DNA of 42,784 nucleotides from Candidatus Hodarchaeota archaeon (GCA_016839785.1 JAEOTQ010000068.1:1-42784); one strand, 5' to 3'; counted from the stretch's first letter, positions 26,453 to 35,718 are shown. The notes: generated by a model not told the origin, from the letters alone. A program made the numbers and translations.

Positions 26453-26911
26453 TTACATAATTATTTCAATATCCTCGAACTCTATCCGGTGAAATCGAGA
26501 TTTCAATAAACCTCTTGAAAGGAGAAACATGACTTTCTGAATACGATCCTCAGATGAAGCGCCAAAAGCCTGTAAAGTAATTTTAGTCTCCGAAATAATC
26601 CTCACACCTAATCCAATCAATTGTCGATTTGCTAGATCTGAGTAATTGATGAATTGGATGAACAGGCCACTATTTTCAATGAAACTTCTAAGATCACTTC
26701 TGGAGATCATATTAGATGCTTTTCCTGAATAATAAGGTAATATCGCTTCTAATTGAGCAGCTCCCTCCTTGTAAACTTGTCTAACTATTACAAATTCCTC
26801 TATGGTCCAATATGTCTCAGTAATCATGATAATATCGAATTTTCCTAAAGATAATCCGAAAAATAAGTTATCATAGATAACTATATGGGGATCCTGTAAT
26901 AAATTTGTCAT
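26453..26911 (-). CDS. Unknown 152-residue protein
   Basis: The ATG at 26911 is preferred: GAGG lies about 10 nt before it, whereas the upstream in-frame codons (to 26986) give a hydrophobic, unlikely N-terminus. It looks alpha/beta, with FDIIMITETYWTIEEFVIVRQVYKEGAAQLEAIL in the middle and EFEDIEIIM at the end. No recognised motif. It is the first gene of a leftward trio with the Cas4-like and membrane proteins. It is divergent from the Cys-rich gene at 27035. Confidence 0.55.
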   Translation of the reverse strand: MTNLLQDPHIVIYDNLFFGLSLGKFDIIMITETYWTIEEFVIVRQVYKEGAAQLEAILPYYSGKASNMISRSDLRSFIENSGLFIQFINYSDLANRQLIGLGVRIISETKITLQAFGASSEDRIQKVMFLLSRGLLKSRFHRIEFEDIEIIM

Positions 26912-27034
26912 CCTGATAAAGCCTCGAAGAAAAATTGTTCTTCTAATACTGATTATGTACAGAGCATATATACTCAAAATCAACACAGAAATCGAGATAC
27001 TTATAATACGGTAAACTCAATTTAGAATTGAAAG

Positions 27035-27232
27035 GTGGTATTCTTGGGAAATGAGACCAACAAATCAACATTCAAACTGTGTATCTCTTTGCTAGCAACT
27101 TCGGGCAACTCCCTTTCTTATTGCACTAAGTATCATGAGTGGATAAGTAAATGCCCCAATCAATGCACATTCTTTACTGAAGGGGAAATTGGAGTATTAG
27201 AAGAGGCTGAACGTAAAAAATATAACATCTAA
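27035..27232 (+). CDS. Cys-rich mini-protein (probable zinc binder)
   Basis: 65 aa, GTG start. Cysteines: CISLL..., NSLSYC, then WISKCPNQC. The end of the pattern (N-x2-x2-C-x8/9-C-P-N-x-C) resembles NQSFICELTGHVPDCPNC in the protein at 1350-1679. After its TAA the same frame is open for another 35 codons and contains the 27266 peptide. It stands alone between divergent and convergent neighbours. Family unknown. Confidence 0.45.
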   Translation: MVFLGNETNKSTFKLCISLLATSGNSLSYCTKYHEWISKCPNQCTFFTEGEIGVLEEAERKKYNI

Positions 27233-27265
27233 TGCTTTTATTTTTCAAGAATAATTACCAATAAG

Positions 27266-27340
27266 GTGAGATTTCATTGTACGTTATTCACTCAAGATAA
27301 TCCATTTTGTGAATCTTGTCAATATGCTAAATTGGGGTAA
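27266..27340 (+). CDS. Possible 24-codon Cys-rich peptide
   Basis: GTG start; MRFHCTLFTQDNPFCESCQY plus AKLG. C-x9-C-x2-C. It resembles CIVYKDYFRFCPSKC in the 1350-1679 protein and NSPLCQICEFANWG in the 9967 protein. The AAGGTGA before it overlaps its own GTG, so the start is uncertain. It is in the same frame as, and follows, the stop of the 27035 gene; it also overlaps the hydrolase-like gene's 3' end by 14 bp. Confidence 0.3.
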   Translation: MRFHCTLFTQDNPFCESCQYAKLG

Positions 27341-28664
27341 TTTCTTCTGATTCCTCTAAGTTGATATCAGCTAGAAGCCTAGGTTTAATCTTAAAATACC
27401 GGTCTTCATAGTTTACCAAGTCAGGTAACTTGAGTGATACAATTGTCTTTACTGTGTGGGTCAATGCTTCCTCAGCATCAAGCTTAATCCATGGTAAACT
27501 CTTATTTTCAACACGTTCAACATTTAATAATGGTAATAATGAGTGAAAGCTAGATCGAAAAGGTAATTGGAATTCATAGGTTTCTTCTGCGCCTAAAAAC
27601 CAAACTCGTTTATGATGTAATTGATTTTTCCTATCAGAAACTGTAATCAAAACGGGTATATGATCCATCTGAGGTGGAAGAGCTGAAATAGTAATTAATG
27701 CCGAAAATTTCTTTTTTCCTTTCTTGGAAACCTTCATTTCACAATGCCATTCTGGAGCTGGTTCTTTATTCAACCATCGGTTATAAAACTCCTTCACCTG
27801 AGAAAAATATTCATCTGGCCAAGTATCTCGAATCCCCCCTGTTGGGAGAAGAGCGCTTTCAACCCAAAGCTGCTTAGGTTTGTATAAAGAGGTAAAGTTT
27901 CGAATAATATTCTGATTGGGTTGATCTTTGTGATCAAAAACTGAAATGAGAAATGTAGGGCAGGAATGGAGCATAGATAGAGAATGATGTCTATCCCATC
28001 TAGTCCTCCACAGAAATGGCCAGAGTAATACTCGTGTCAGAAATCTGAAGAAAGAGACACCAAAACCAGAATAGGGTAGATTACATGTAATTAACGTACT
28101 TAAAGGGATAGGTCCATTTTCAAGGATAACTGCTTTTATTGGTTGGTCTTTTACCAAAGCACTCGCCAATAATGTACTAAGTGATTCGCTATATATTGCA
28201 ATTTTCCGTTTGTCAAGATTATCTCTGGAGATAAGATATTCGTATGCTTTTATGATCGTTAAAGTGTAATATCTTGGGGAATAGTTCTTTTTTAGGAGAA
28301 GTCGAGTTGACTCATCAATGATATGAATAACGGGGAGTAAAACATTGAACCCCATTAGTTGCAGTACTCCAGATGTTTTCAAACTATTTTCAAACGAACG
28401 CTCATTAATCCAATCAGGGATCATGAGAATGGTGGAATCATTTTCTTGCTTGCTGGGAAAGAACCAGGCTTTTTGCAATTTATCTTTGACAGGAAAGGAA
28501 ATCGGGATGGCTTCTAGGCCAAAATCACTCGGAAGATTCACAGGAAGATCCTTCCGTGCAGTAAAATAGATATAGAGATACGGGATGATCTCGGTACGAC
28601 GAATAATAATGACTAAGCAGATCAGTAGAATAAAGACTACTCCAAGCAATAAAGGATCAACCAT
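27327..28664 (-). CDS. Membrane-anchored alpha/beta-hydrolase-like protein, probably inactive
   Basis: 445 aa. An N-terminal membrane helix (PLLLGVVFILLICLVIII) anchors it. The hydrolase core is visible as TILMIPDWINERSFE (entry strand and oxyanion region), KIAIYSESLSTLLASAL at the nucleophile elbow and FLISVFDHKDQPNQN at the acid position. The elbow has Ser-Glu-Ser-Leu-Ser instead of Gly-x-Ser-x-Gly, keeping the nucleophile Ser but not the two glycines. Where a His is expected the sequence is TGGIRDTWPDEYFSQVKEF, with Arg. The C-terminal 130 residues look like a beta-sandwich. This suggests loss of hydrolase activity, although other residues could compensate. Confidence 0.6.
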   Translation of the reverse strand: MVDPLLLGVVFILLICLVIIIRRTEIIPYLYIYFTARKDLPVNLPSDFGLEAIPISFPVKDKLQKAWFFPSKQENDSTILMIPDWINERSFENSLKTSGVLQLMGFNVLLPVIHIIDESTRLLLKKNYSPRYYTLTIIKAYEYLISRDNLDKRKIAIYSESLSTLLASALVKDQPIKAVILENGPIPLSTLITCNLPYSGFGVSFFRFLTRVLLWPFLWRTRWDRHHSLSMLHSCPTFLISVFDHKDQPNQNIIRNFTSLYKPKQLWVESALLPTGGIRDTWPDEYFSQVKEFYNRWLNKEPAPEWHCEMKVSKKGKKKFSALITISALPPQMDHIPVLITVSDRKNQLHHKRVWFLGAEETYEFQLPFRSSFHSLLPLLNVERVENKSLPWIKLDAEEALTHTVKTIVSLKLPDLVNYEDRYFKIKPRLLADINLEESEEITPI

Positions 28665-28738
28665 AGTTCAAACTCACTTCCAATGGGGTACAATCAAAAC
28701 CTGTCTTAAAATAGGTATGGAAATTTAGTTAATATAAA

Positions 28739-29182
28739 TTATTTTGATAGAAGGCGTGAGTCCATTTCTTTTTCAATTTTTTTCAACGAAGCTATCATTG
28801 ATTCAAGGAATTGATTGTGTTCTTCAAATGTCGCATTTAGTTCCTTCAAAATATCAGCATTGGCTCTCTGAAACTCCCTAATTAAGCTCACTTTGTGTGC
28901 TTTTTGGTTTAAAGGATTTGTATGTTTGAAATCCCATTCACGCTTAAGAGCAAGCTTGCGTGAAGAATATTTTTCTAAATAAACTAGCTCAATTGGTTGT
29001 TTACGAGTGATTCGTGCACCTTTGGTACTATTTACTCCTATATGTTGGGTAAGACGATTTATAAGATGATGAGTATAACCTGTGTAAATTTTCCTGTTAA
29101 ACCCACGTGATTTTTCTCCCACAAGGAGCATATAGACCCAAAACGGCAATTTGAAACCCAGCTTCAGAAAGATTTCTGTCAC
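28739..29182 (-). CDS. GIY-YIG family endonuclease-like protein (UPF0213 type)
   Basis: 147 aa. The GIY-YIG core is seen as FWVYMLLVGEK and RKIYTGYTHHLINRLTQH, then KGARITRKQPIELVYLEKYSS and ALKREWDFK, which matches the UPF0213/YhbQ-like group (VYM, YTG-x-T, R-x-x-x-H, KGAR-x-TR, E). The catalytic Arg and Glu are present. The extra C-terminal 50 residues are helical and charged. Start is GTG 29182; no better start is in frame. In vivo substrate is unknown; the family cuts DNA. Confidence 0.82.
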   Translation of the reverse strand: MTEIFLKLGFKLPFWVYMLLVGEKSRGFNRKIYTGYTHHLINRLTQHIGVNSTKGARITRKQPIELVYLEKYSSRKLALKREWDFKHTNPLNQKAHKVSLIREFQRANADILKELNATFEEHNQFLESMIASLKKIEKEMDSRLLSK

Positions 29183-29281
29183 TTAAGTTTTCCACGCTTT
29201 TGCAATTTTTTTTCTACTCTTCTCATGATTCTATACTTGATTGAAGGGCAAAACTGACTTAAATGAATGCACTGAAAAGAT

Positions 29282-32200
29282 GTGTGGATAAGTATGAGTG
29301 ACCAAGACAAGGAGCAAAAATCCACTTCATCGTTATTGGAAAACGAAACGTTGGAAAAGATTGCAATAAAACTTTGGGGGTATTTTATACAGTATCGACT
29401 TCTGGTATTAGTAGGAGCACTTGCTTTTTGGGTAAAAATAGCCTACGCACCGTCAATTGATATGTGGGATGAAGGATGGTTTGTATCTATTGCATCGAGA
29501 ATTGCTGACGGTTTATCCGATCCTTTTCTGCCCTTATATTATAGGGGGGATGATCAAGTCCTTCAACTCTTTGATAAACCTCCATTTGCTTTTATTTTTG
29601 GTGCGTTGCTTATGACTATCTTTGGTAAAAGCACCTTTGGAGCAAGTGGTCTAAATGCAATCGGTGGGGCTGGTCTTGCAGTTGTAATTTACCTTTTATT
29701 CAGTCATCAGAAGGAGAATAAAAGTGCGCATGTGATTTCAGGTCTGTTGATTGCACTCGCTTCCTTCCTCACATTCTACTCTCGAACGGCATATATTGAC
29801 CCATTTGTAATTTTCATGGGAAGTTTGGTATTATTAGCAGGGATCCGTGCTATTGATGCAATCTTTGTTGATAATGACCTTAAGAAAGGGTTTATTTTGA
29901 TTGTAATAACAGGTATCCTGAATATACTCAATGTTATGACTAAAGCTTGGCAAGGTATTCTAATTGCCCCCTCTATTGCCCTTTACCTAGTTTTTAGATA
30001 TACAGAACGGCATGTCAATTTCTCTCACTTGAAACCAGCATTGCAAGAGATCCGTGAATTATTTTCTCTCAATCTTTCAAAAGAAGAAAAAAATAAGACG
30101 TCTTCGAATAAAGAAGTTGGTTCCTTTCCGTATCTCATATTTTTACTTTCTCTGACGGTCTCATTTGTAGTTTGTTTTTTTTACAATCAACTACTTGTCT
30201 CTGGGATAATAATTGCGATTTTCAGCGCGTTTACATGCTATGCAGTATTCTTAAGATTTTGGAAAATGGAGTTAATTGAAAATAAGATTAGTATTTCAAT
30301 ATCTGTTGGCCTTTCAGCGGTTATGGCGTCTTTCGCTGGTAGTATTGCCGTATCGATGTTTTATAATAGGTTAGAAGAACCTTTCAGAGGATTTGCAACA
30401 GCAATAGGCTCGAATGATGTCTTTACTGGTATATTTTCAGGAATCCTTTCTTTTGCCTCAGAAGAAGCACTAGGTAATGAAATTATCACATTAACTTTAT
30501 TGGAAGTGATTAGTGGATTAATCGGTTCGATCATCACAATTCTTCTTGCATTGGTGATTTTAGGACTCTTTTTGGATTTTTTTTCCACCGATCGAGCATT
30601 TGTCAGTTTTTGTTATGAACTAGTCGACTGGATACCTTTAATGATAATGGGTTTATGGTTACTGTTTTGGTTCGTAGGATTACTTCTGCTTGGACTTGTT
30701 TTTGAGCGAGATGCTATACAAATTACCTTATTTGGTATAGCATTCTCTTTGTTACTCATTCCCCTTTTAGTCTATTATCCACATCTAAAGAATGGTATTA
30801 TAAGATTCTTTAATTTAAAGGCAAGAATTCGCTCTCAAACTGAGCTTTCAATTTTTTCCTGGCATATTCTGTTTATAGGATTTACCCTTATAGTAATAAT
30901 TTCCAGCTTTTATCCTTTTATTGCCTGGGTCCAATATATCGATGCCAACATCCCCCCAAATGGAACATTTCCGGTTATACGGACGCCAGGAGAGCTAGTT
31001 AAAGACCCAAATAGACCTAATGTTATCACAATGACTTTCTTATTTTTTGAATACTATATTGGATGGCGATACGCGTATGGCACAAAGTACAACCTTGCTG
31101 ATAGCTTAGGAGGTGCCATAGGTGATTACGCGCTGATTGTGATGTTACCCTTTGTAATAATTGGATTATGGGCATTTTTCTTTTCAGAACATAGGAATCC
31201 AGCATTAGGCTCCGCCCTAATTACATGGTTACTTGTTATCCCCCTCGTCTTTTTCCCTGCTATGTTTCAACTAAATTACTATTACATTCCCCTTGTGATT
31301 CCATATTTTGCTATAGCCGCGAAAGGATTCGAATACATTTACTCATCTGAAAAAATGCGATTATTGGCTATTGATAATGTGGAAAAAGCACTTGCAGGAG
31401 GATATTTTTTTCTAGAGATTGGCTACTCTTTCGTGGTATTTCCCATCAGGATTTTTATAGATAATGTCATTGCATTCCTTTTTGGGGGTGAATCGTTCTC
31501 TTATCTTCTTGGGAGTATTGATACTTTATTTAAGAGTCTCTTTGTGGCAGGCATCTATCTTATACCATTTATTTTTCTGTCTTTCTATGTTCTAAAAACG
31601 TTCCCAGGAATCATTACTGCGGGGTTTGCGTATAAATTCTTTATCGATGCCTGGTTTAGGGGTGGGAGTGGGTTGTATCGATTATACGACTATATATTTC
31701 ACGATTTCTTTGATTTTCTTGTAGATTTGGATTTCTCATGGGTTGGAAAAGTCATGGAGTTTGGAGCTCCTTTAGCAACTTTTGTTGGACTAGTATTACT
31801 CATAATAGGGTTGTACTGGCTAAGACCAAAGATAAAACCTCAACTTACCATACTTCTTGCCCTTTCTTTGTCAGGAATGCTAATAAATGTCTCCACTCAA
31901 ATTCATTACAATCAAATCTTCGATCTTCGGTATCAGGAGATGGCTATTTATATTAATAATCATGGTGGGGATTATAACTATAGTACATGGGCAATTCACG
32001 AGACAGGTACCCAGTTTGCTCTCAGATATTACCTTGAACATGAAGTGTTGAATACAATGAAGTATCCATTTACCACAAATTCCTCAATAGCAGTTCATTC
32101 ATACTTTACAAATAATTATCCGAATGTCTCATTTTGGGTAATTGTGAATCATACTGGCCATTGGTGGGACCCTGAAGAAGGATCTGGAGTGCCACCGTAT

Positions 32201-32365
32201 GCGGAAATGTATCCTGAAGCCTATAAATGGTTTAGGACGAACCCAAATTTGATATGTGTAGATGAAATTGTAGGCTTGACTACTTGGCATAAAATGCACT
32301 TGTTTGTGAATAAAACTTGGATTGTAGAAAGAGGGTATAACTGGAAAACCTTGTCAGGAAAATAA
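29282..32365 (+). CDS. Large GT-C type membrane glycosyltransferase (ArnT/PMT-like)
   Basis: 1,027 aa, about 14-16 hydrophobic segments. The first extracytoplasmic loop has MWDEGWFVSIASRIADG, the Asp-Glu motif of GT-C enzymes (PMT/ArnT/dolichyl-phosphate-sugar dependent). After the next helix come FYSRTAYIDPFVIFMGS. A soluble C-terminal piece (from about 910) has a WAIHETGTQFALRYYLEH segment. It would move a sugar from a lipid carrier to a protein or lipid outside the cell, consistent with the sequon-rich surface proteins in the window. Start GTG 29282 or ATG 29294; the ATG is equally plausible. It is followed by a truncated HMGL-like remnant. Confidence 0.82.
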   Translation: MWISMSDQDKEQKSTSSLLENETLEKIAIKLWGYFIQYRLLVLVGALAFWVKIAYAPSIDMWDEGWFVSIASRIADGLSDPFLPLYYRGDDQVLQLFDKPPFAFIFGALLMTIFGKSTFGASGLNAIGGAGLAVVIYLLFSHQKENKSAHVISGLLIALASFLTFYSRTAYIDPFVIFMGSLVLLAGIRAIDAIFVDNDLKKGFILIVITGILNILNVMTKAWQGILIAPSIALYLVFRYTERHVNFSHLKPALQEIRELFSLNLSKEEKNKTSSNKEVGSFPYLIFLLSLTVSFVVCFFYNQLLVSGIIIAIFSAFTCYAVFLRFWKMELIENKISISISVGLSAVMASFAGSIAVSMFYNRLEEPFRGFATAIGSNDVFTGIFSGILSFASEEALGNEIITLTLLEVISGLIGSIITILLALVILGLFLDFFSTDRAFVSFCYELVDWIPLMIMGLWLLFWFVGLLLLGLVFERDAIQITLFGIAFSLLLIPLLVYYPHLKNGIIRFFNLKARIRSQTELSIFSWHILFIGFTLIVIISSFYPFIAWVQYIDANIPPNGTFPVIRTPGELVKDPNRPNVITMTFLFFEYYIGWRYAYGTKYNLADSLGGAIGDYALIVMLPFVIIGLWAFFFSEHRNPALGSALITWLLVIPLVFFPAMFQLNYYYIPLVIPYFAIAAKGFEYIYSSEKMRLLAIDNVEKALAGGYFFLEIGYSFVVFPIRIFIDNVIAFLFGGESFSYLLGSIDTLFKSLFVAGIYLIPFIFLSFYVLKTFPGIITAGFAYKFFIDAWFRGGSGLYRLYDYIFHDFFDFLVDLDFSWVGKVMEFGAPLATFVGLVLLIIGLYWLRPKIKPQLTILLALSLSGMLINVSTQIHYNQIFDLRYQEMAIYINNHGGDYNYSTWAIHETGTQFALRYYLEHEVLNTMKYPFTTNSSIAVHSYFTNNYPNVSFWVIVNHTGHWWDPEEGSGVPPYAEMYPEAYKWFRTNPNLICVDEIVGLTTWHKMHLFVNKTWIVERGYNWKTLSGK

Positions 32366-32377
32366 CCATTTGAAGGG

Positions 32378-32719
32378 ATGCCTACGTATCGAGATTTATC
32401 ACAGCTAATCTATGAATGTAATTTTGATTACTCATCAAATTCGAAGGGCCCCGCTGATTTACAATTTTTGGATGAGACTTTACGAGATGGATTGCAATCA
32501 GCCAGCGTTAGACACCCGTCGCTTGAGGAAAAAGCCCAAATTATTCGTCTTATGGAACAACTTGGAATAAATAGTGTAAACCTCGAAATGGCGTTTGCTT
32601 CAACAAAATTTCACGAAGATGTGGTGGGACTTGCTCAAATAATTCCCCAAGAAGAGCTATCTATAAAGACTATACTGAAACACACATACTACCTGAATTA
32701 CTCGAACGATAAAAGGTGA
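32378..32719 (+). pseudogene. N-terminal remnant of an HMGL-type (2-isopropylmalate/homocitrate synthase-like) gene
   Basis: The 113-residue frame starts well (GAAGGG before ATG) and reads the family's entry: QFLDETLRDGLQSASVRHPS and KAQIIRLMEQLGINSVNLEM, the DxT-LRDG metal/catalytic strand of HMGL-like TIM barrels. It then goes off into ELSIKTILKHTYYLNYSNDKR and ends; the other 250-300 residues, including the HxH metal site, are missing. The next gene, a parvulin, starts 5 bp later. It is therefore a truncated, inactive gene, most likely from an internal deletion. Confidence 0.7.
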
Positions 32720-32724
32720 ACATA

Positions 32725-33003
32725 ATGGTTAACAAAGTAACTGCACGACACATTCTTGTAGATAAAAAAACACTGGCCGAAAATATCATTGAAGAAATTA
32801 ATGCTGGGGCAAAATTTGAGGAAATGGCTCGTAAGCACAGTACCTGTCCATCAAAGAAAAAAGGTGGGAATTTAGGAGAATTTGGTAGAGGCGCCATGGT
32901 AAAAGAGTTTGAAAAAGCTGCATTTGCGTTACAAAAAAATCAAATGACCCAAATCCCTGTAAAAACAAAATTTGGGTATCATATCATAAAACGAACAAGA
33001 TAA
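32725..33003 (+). CDS. Parvulin-type peptidyl-prolyl isomerase
   Basis: 92 aa single-domain parvulin (PpiC/PIN4-like rotamase) that speeds cis-trans proline isomerisation in protein folding. Clear signature: ARHILVDKKTLAENIIEEI, FEEMARKHSTCPSKKKGG, LGEFGRGAMVKEFEKAAF and KFGYHIIKR. ATG 32725 has AGGTGA 6 nt upstream and is preferred to GTG 32716. No signal peptide, so cytoplasmic. The gene has full family length. Confidence 0.93.
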   Translation: MVNKVTARHILVDKKTLAENIIEEINAGAKFEEMARKHSTCPSKKKGGNLGEFGRGAMVKEFEKAAFALQKNQMTQIPVKTKFGYHIIKRTR

Positions 33004-33170
33004 ATTGTGTAATCTCGTAAATAGTAAACAGAAGGAGTTGCTCTACAAGTTTTAACAATTTTTATCAAAATTTTACACAGTAATTATCCAAATCCTTATA
33101 ATCAGACACATTCTCAGAGGAAAATGATAAGACATTCAAATCGTAAATCATTGTTGGAATGACCTAAAAT

Positions 33171-33644
33171 ATGGCATTACTTGATGGAGAAATCAGACTT
33201 TCATTACAGCGTATAGAGAACGCTCTCCAAAATTTTATGGAGCTTCGTGATTTCAGGAACTTTATGTTGGCGAAAGCATACATAGAGGAAGGCCAAGTTC
33301 AGACTGCAATCCAATTCTTGAATCGTATAGACCGAGATGCTGATTACAATGCCCAATTGGTCATATCACAAAGTTTATTCATACGAGCTCTAATTTTAGT
33401 GTATGATCTGCAGTTTACTGATGCTTTAGCACTATTAGTACGGATAAGAGGGATGAGCTTCGAGAAAGATGAGAAATTATCAAAGGACATAACAAAACTC
33501 ATCAATGACATCAAAATTCTCCAACAGGCTAGCGCTATCTATGATAATACTAAAACGGCCGAAACATTACATAATTTTCAACAAGATACGTTACGGAATT
33601 TAGAAGGCTATCTCACATCTGCCCGAGCCCTATTGAAAAAATAA
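33171..33644 (+). CDS. Unknown helical (TPR-like) protein
   Basis: 157 aa, almost wholly amphipathic helix, with a TPR-like pair AKAYIEEGQVQTAIQFLNRI then IRALILVYDLQFTDALALLVRI. Likely a protein-binding scaffold. No other motif. ATG start; its 3' end abuts the convergent tmk gene (1 bp between the two stops). Confidence 0.6.
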   Translation: MALLDGEIRLSLQRIENALQNFMELRDFRNFMLAKAYIEEGQVQTAIQFLNRIDRDADYNAQLVISQSLFIRALILVYDLQFTDALALLVRIRGMSFEKDEKLSKDITKLINDIKILQQASAIYDNTKTAETLHNFQQDTLRNLEGYLTSARALLKK

Positions 33645-34286
33645 TTAGGATTTCACAAACTCTTTTAAAAACTCAATAATTGTTTTACCTAGAACCTGCG
33701 TCAATTGGGCTTCTTCAATACTGGCATCGATCCATATCACTTGCCCACCGATATCCATCTTAGACAACTGCTGATAATTGACTAAGACTTTTTTCTGATA
33801 TTCAGCCTTCTCTAATTGATCATCGTTATGCTTGTCACGCATTTTCAAACGGGCCTGACCAAGTTTGACTGGAACATCCAAGATAATCCACAAATCTGGT
33901 CGTTTGGCGAACGAATTCTTTTCTAAAACATAGTTTAAGGTAAAAACCTCTAATGCACCTTGGTAGGCTGCACTAGACATATAGTATCGATCAACCAACA
34001 CCAGTTCATTTCTCGCAAGAGCAGGTAGTATGTTATTTTCTAAATCCCAGCGCCTGTCTTCAGTGTACCAATCTAATTCTTGTTCGGGGGTGACATTTTC
34101 GCGTTGCTTCTTCACTCTCTGTTGGATTAACTGCGAAAATGGACTATTAGGATTAGGCTCGTGAGTGACAGTTACTGGATAACTAAGTCCTCGTAGGTAT
34201 TCTGCAACTTTGTAAATTTGGGTTGTTTTTCCTGAACCGTCGATTCCCTCGAAAGCTATCAAAATCCCGTACGAAAGAGAAGTCAT
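33645..34286 (-). CDS. tmk: Thymidylate kinase
   Basis: 213 aa. Phosphorylates dTMP to dTDP with ATP, needed for dTTP supply. P-loop FEGIDGSGKTTQI (about 12-24), THEPNPNSPF (the DR/E-P substrate loop), DRYYMSSAAYQGAL (about 100, the DRY motif that binds the nucleotide) and a KMRDKHNDDQLEKAEY lid. Archaeal/bacterial Tmk length is normal. ATG start. Confidence 0.95.
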   Translation of the reverse strand: MTSLSYGILIAFEGIDGSGKTTQIYKVAEYLRGLSYPVTVTHEPNPNSPFSQLIQQRVKKQRENVTPEQELDWYTEDRRWDLENNILPALARNELVLVDRYYMSSAAYQGALEVFTLNYVLEKNSFAKRPDLWIILDVPVKLGQARLKMRDKHNDDQLEKAEYQKKVLVNYQQLSKMDIGGQVIWIDASIEEAQLTQVLGKTIIEFLKEFVKS

Positions 34287-34496
34287 AGATGAAAAAACGT
34301 CCTCAGAAATAAATGTTTATGTGAACAGGTCAGTTGATTCCCAGAAAGTCCCAAATTAAATAATTTCTGCTGTTCAAAGGTTTTCTTTCGACCGAAATCT
34401 AGGTTATCTGTATAAGCCTCATAATTTCGAATAAGTATACCCAACTTACGCAATCATTGGGCGAATATTTTTGAAGATTATTAGGGTAGATATTCT

Positions 34497-34507
34497 TTGA
34501 TAAAAAT
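34497..34507 (+). promoter_or_regulatory. TATA box of the acyl-CoA dehydrogenase
   Basis: TTTGATAAAAATA-type box. The expected start about 25 nt on is at or very near the ATG at 34529, so the mRNA may be leaderless. Confidence 0.4.
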
Positions 34508-34528
34508 AACAATAATGGTGTCTTTGCG

Positions 34529-35701
34529 ATGATCGATTTTAGTTTATCCAAAGAGCAAATTACTCTTCAAAAGAAAGCACGTGATTTTGCTCTAAATGAG
34601 ATAATCCCCGTCTCCCGAAAATATGACCAATCAGGGGAATTTCCATATGATGTGTATCAAAAAGCATTTGAAGCTGGATTACTCAACATTACTATACCAA
34701 CAGAATATGGAGGACAGGGATTAGGAATTCTTGATTCTTGTTTACTCGTAGAGGAAACAGCAGCAGCTGATCCTGGTATAACCACTTCACTTTTTTGTAA
34801 CAGTCTTGGACAAGAACCTATCATTTTAGGGGGAACTAAGGAACAGAAGGAAAAATGGTTGAGACCATTTACCGAAAAATTGCAGTTTGCCTCCTTTGCA
34901 ACAAGTGAACCAGGAATGGGAAGCGATGTTGCAGGAATTGCTACTACAGCACAGGTAGAAGGGGATGAACTTGTAGTTAATGGCCGGAAAATGTGGATTA
35001 CCAATGGGGGAGTGAGTAAAATAATAAGTCTATTTTGTCGTATGGAGGGAACTACTCGTCATAAAGGAATCACTGCTGTGGTGGTACCGACAGAGACGGA
35101 TGGAGTATCAATCGGGAAACCTATCCCCAAAATGGGTCATAAAGCTTCTAATACTGTCATGTTGCGATTAGATGATGTTAGAATACCGCTAGAAAATGTA
35201 CTAGGAGAACCAGGAAAAGCATTTCCCCTTGCAATGCAGACTTTTGCCCATACTCGACCTACAATTGGAGCTTTTGCATGTGGAATGGCACGAGGAGCAA
35301 TGGAATACGCTATTGCGTATGCCAAAAAACGAAAGGCGTTTGAAACAGAAATAGCAAACTTTCAGGCCATTCAGTTTATGATCGCTGAAATGAAAATGCA
35401 TTACGAAGCAGCTCGCCTACTTACATGGAAAGCAGCATGGGAAGCAGATAAAGGATGGGATAATACGATAACAGCGAGCTGTGCAAAGGCATTTGCCACA
35501 GATTATGGGATGAAAACCGCTTCTGATGCATTACAGATATTTGGGGGATATGGATATACCACGAATTATTTGATCGAAAAGCTATTCCGTGATGCGAAAC
35601 TGTACCAAATTTATGAAGGCACTTCTCAGGTACAACGGATGATTGTAGGCCGCTTTATGTTGTCCAAATATGCCCCTGTATTCGAAAAAGTGCACAGCTA
35701 A
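34529..35701 (+). CDS. Acyl-CoA dehydrogenase
   Basis: 390 aa FAD enzyme that makes the alpha-beta double bond in acyl-CoA. Clear family segments: FATSEPGMGSDVAGI (about 127), MWITNGG, KMGHKASNTVMLRLDDVRIP, the long helical bundle from 240 and the C-terminal FGGYGYTTNYLIEKLFRDAK. The catalytic base Glu sits in YEGTSQVQR (about 363), the arrangement of short/medium-chain enzymes. Its partner electron-transfer flavoprotein is not in the window. This and the LuxC/E pair suggest acyl-CoA metabolism. It is just upstream of the glutaredoxin/thioredoxin-reductase gene. Confidence 0.95.
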   Translation: MIDFSLSKEQITLQKKARDFALNEIIPVSRKYDQSGEFPYDVYQKAFEAGLLNITIPTEYGGQGLGILDSCLLVEETAAADPGITTSLFCNSLGQEPIILGGTKEQKEKWLRPFTEKLQFASFATSEPGMGSDVAGIATTAQVEGDELVVNGRKMWITNGGVSKIISLFCRMEGTTRHKGITAVVVPTETDGVSIGKPIPKMGHKASNTVMLRLDDVRIPLENVLGEPGKAFPLAMQTFAHTRPTIGAFACGMARGAMEYAIAYAKKRKAFETEIANFQAIQFMIAEMKMHYEAARLLTWKAAWEADKGWDNTITASCAKAFATDYGMKTASDALQIFGGYGYTTNYLIEKLFRDAKLYQIYEGTSQVQRMIVGRFMLSKYAPVFEKVHS

Positions 35702-35718
35702 AGTGAGAGTGAAGAATA

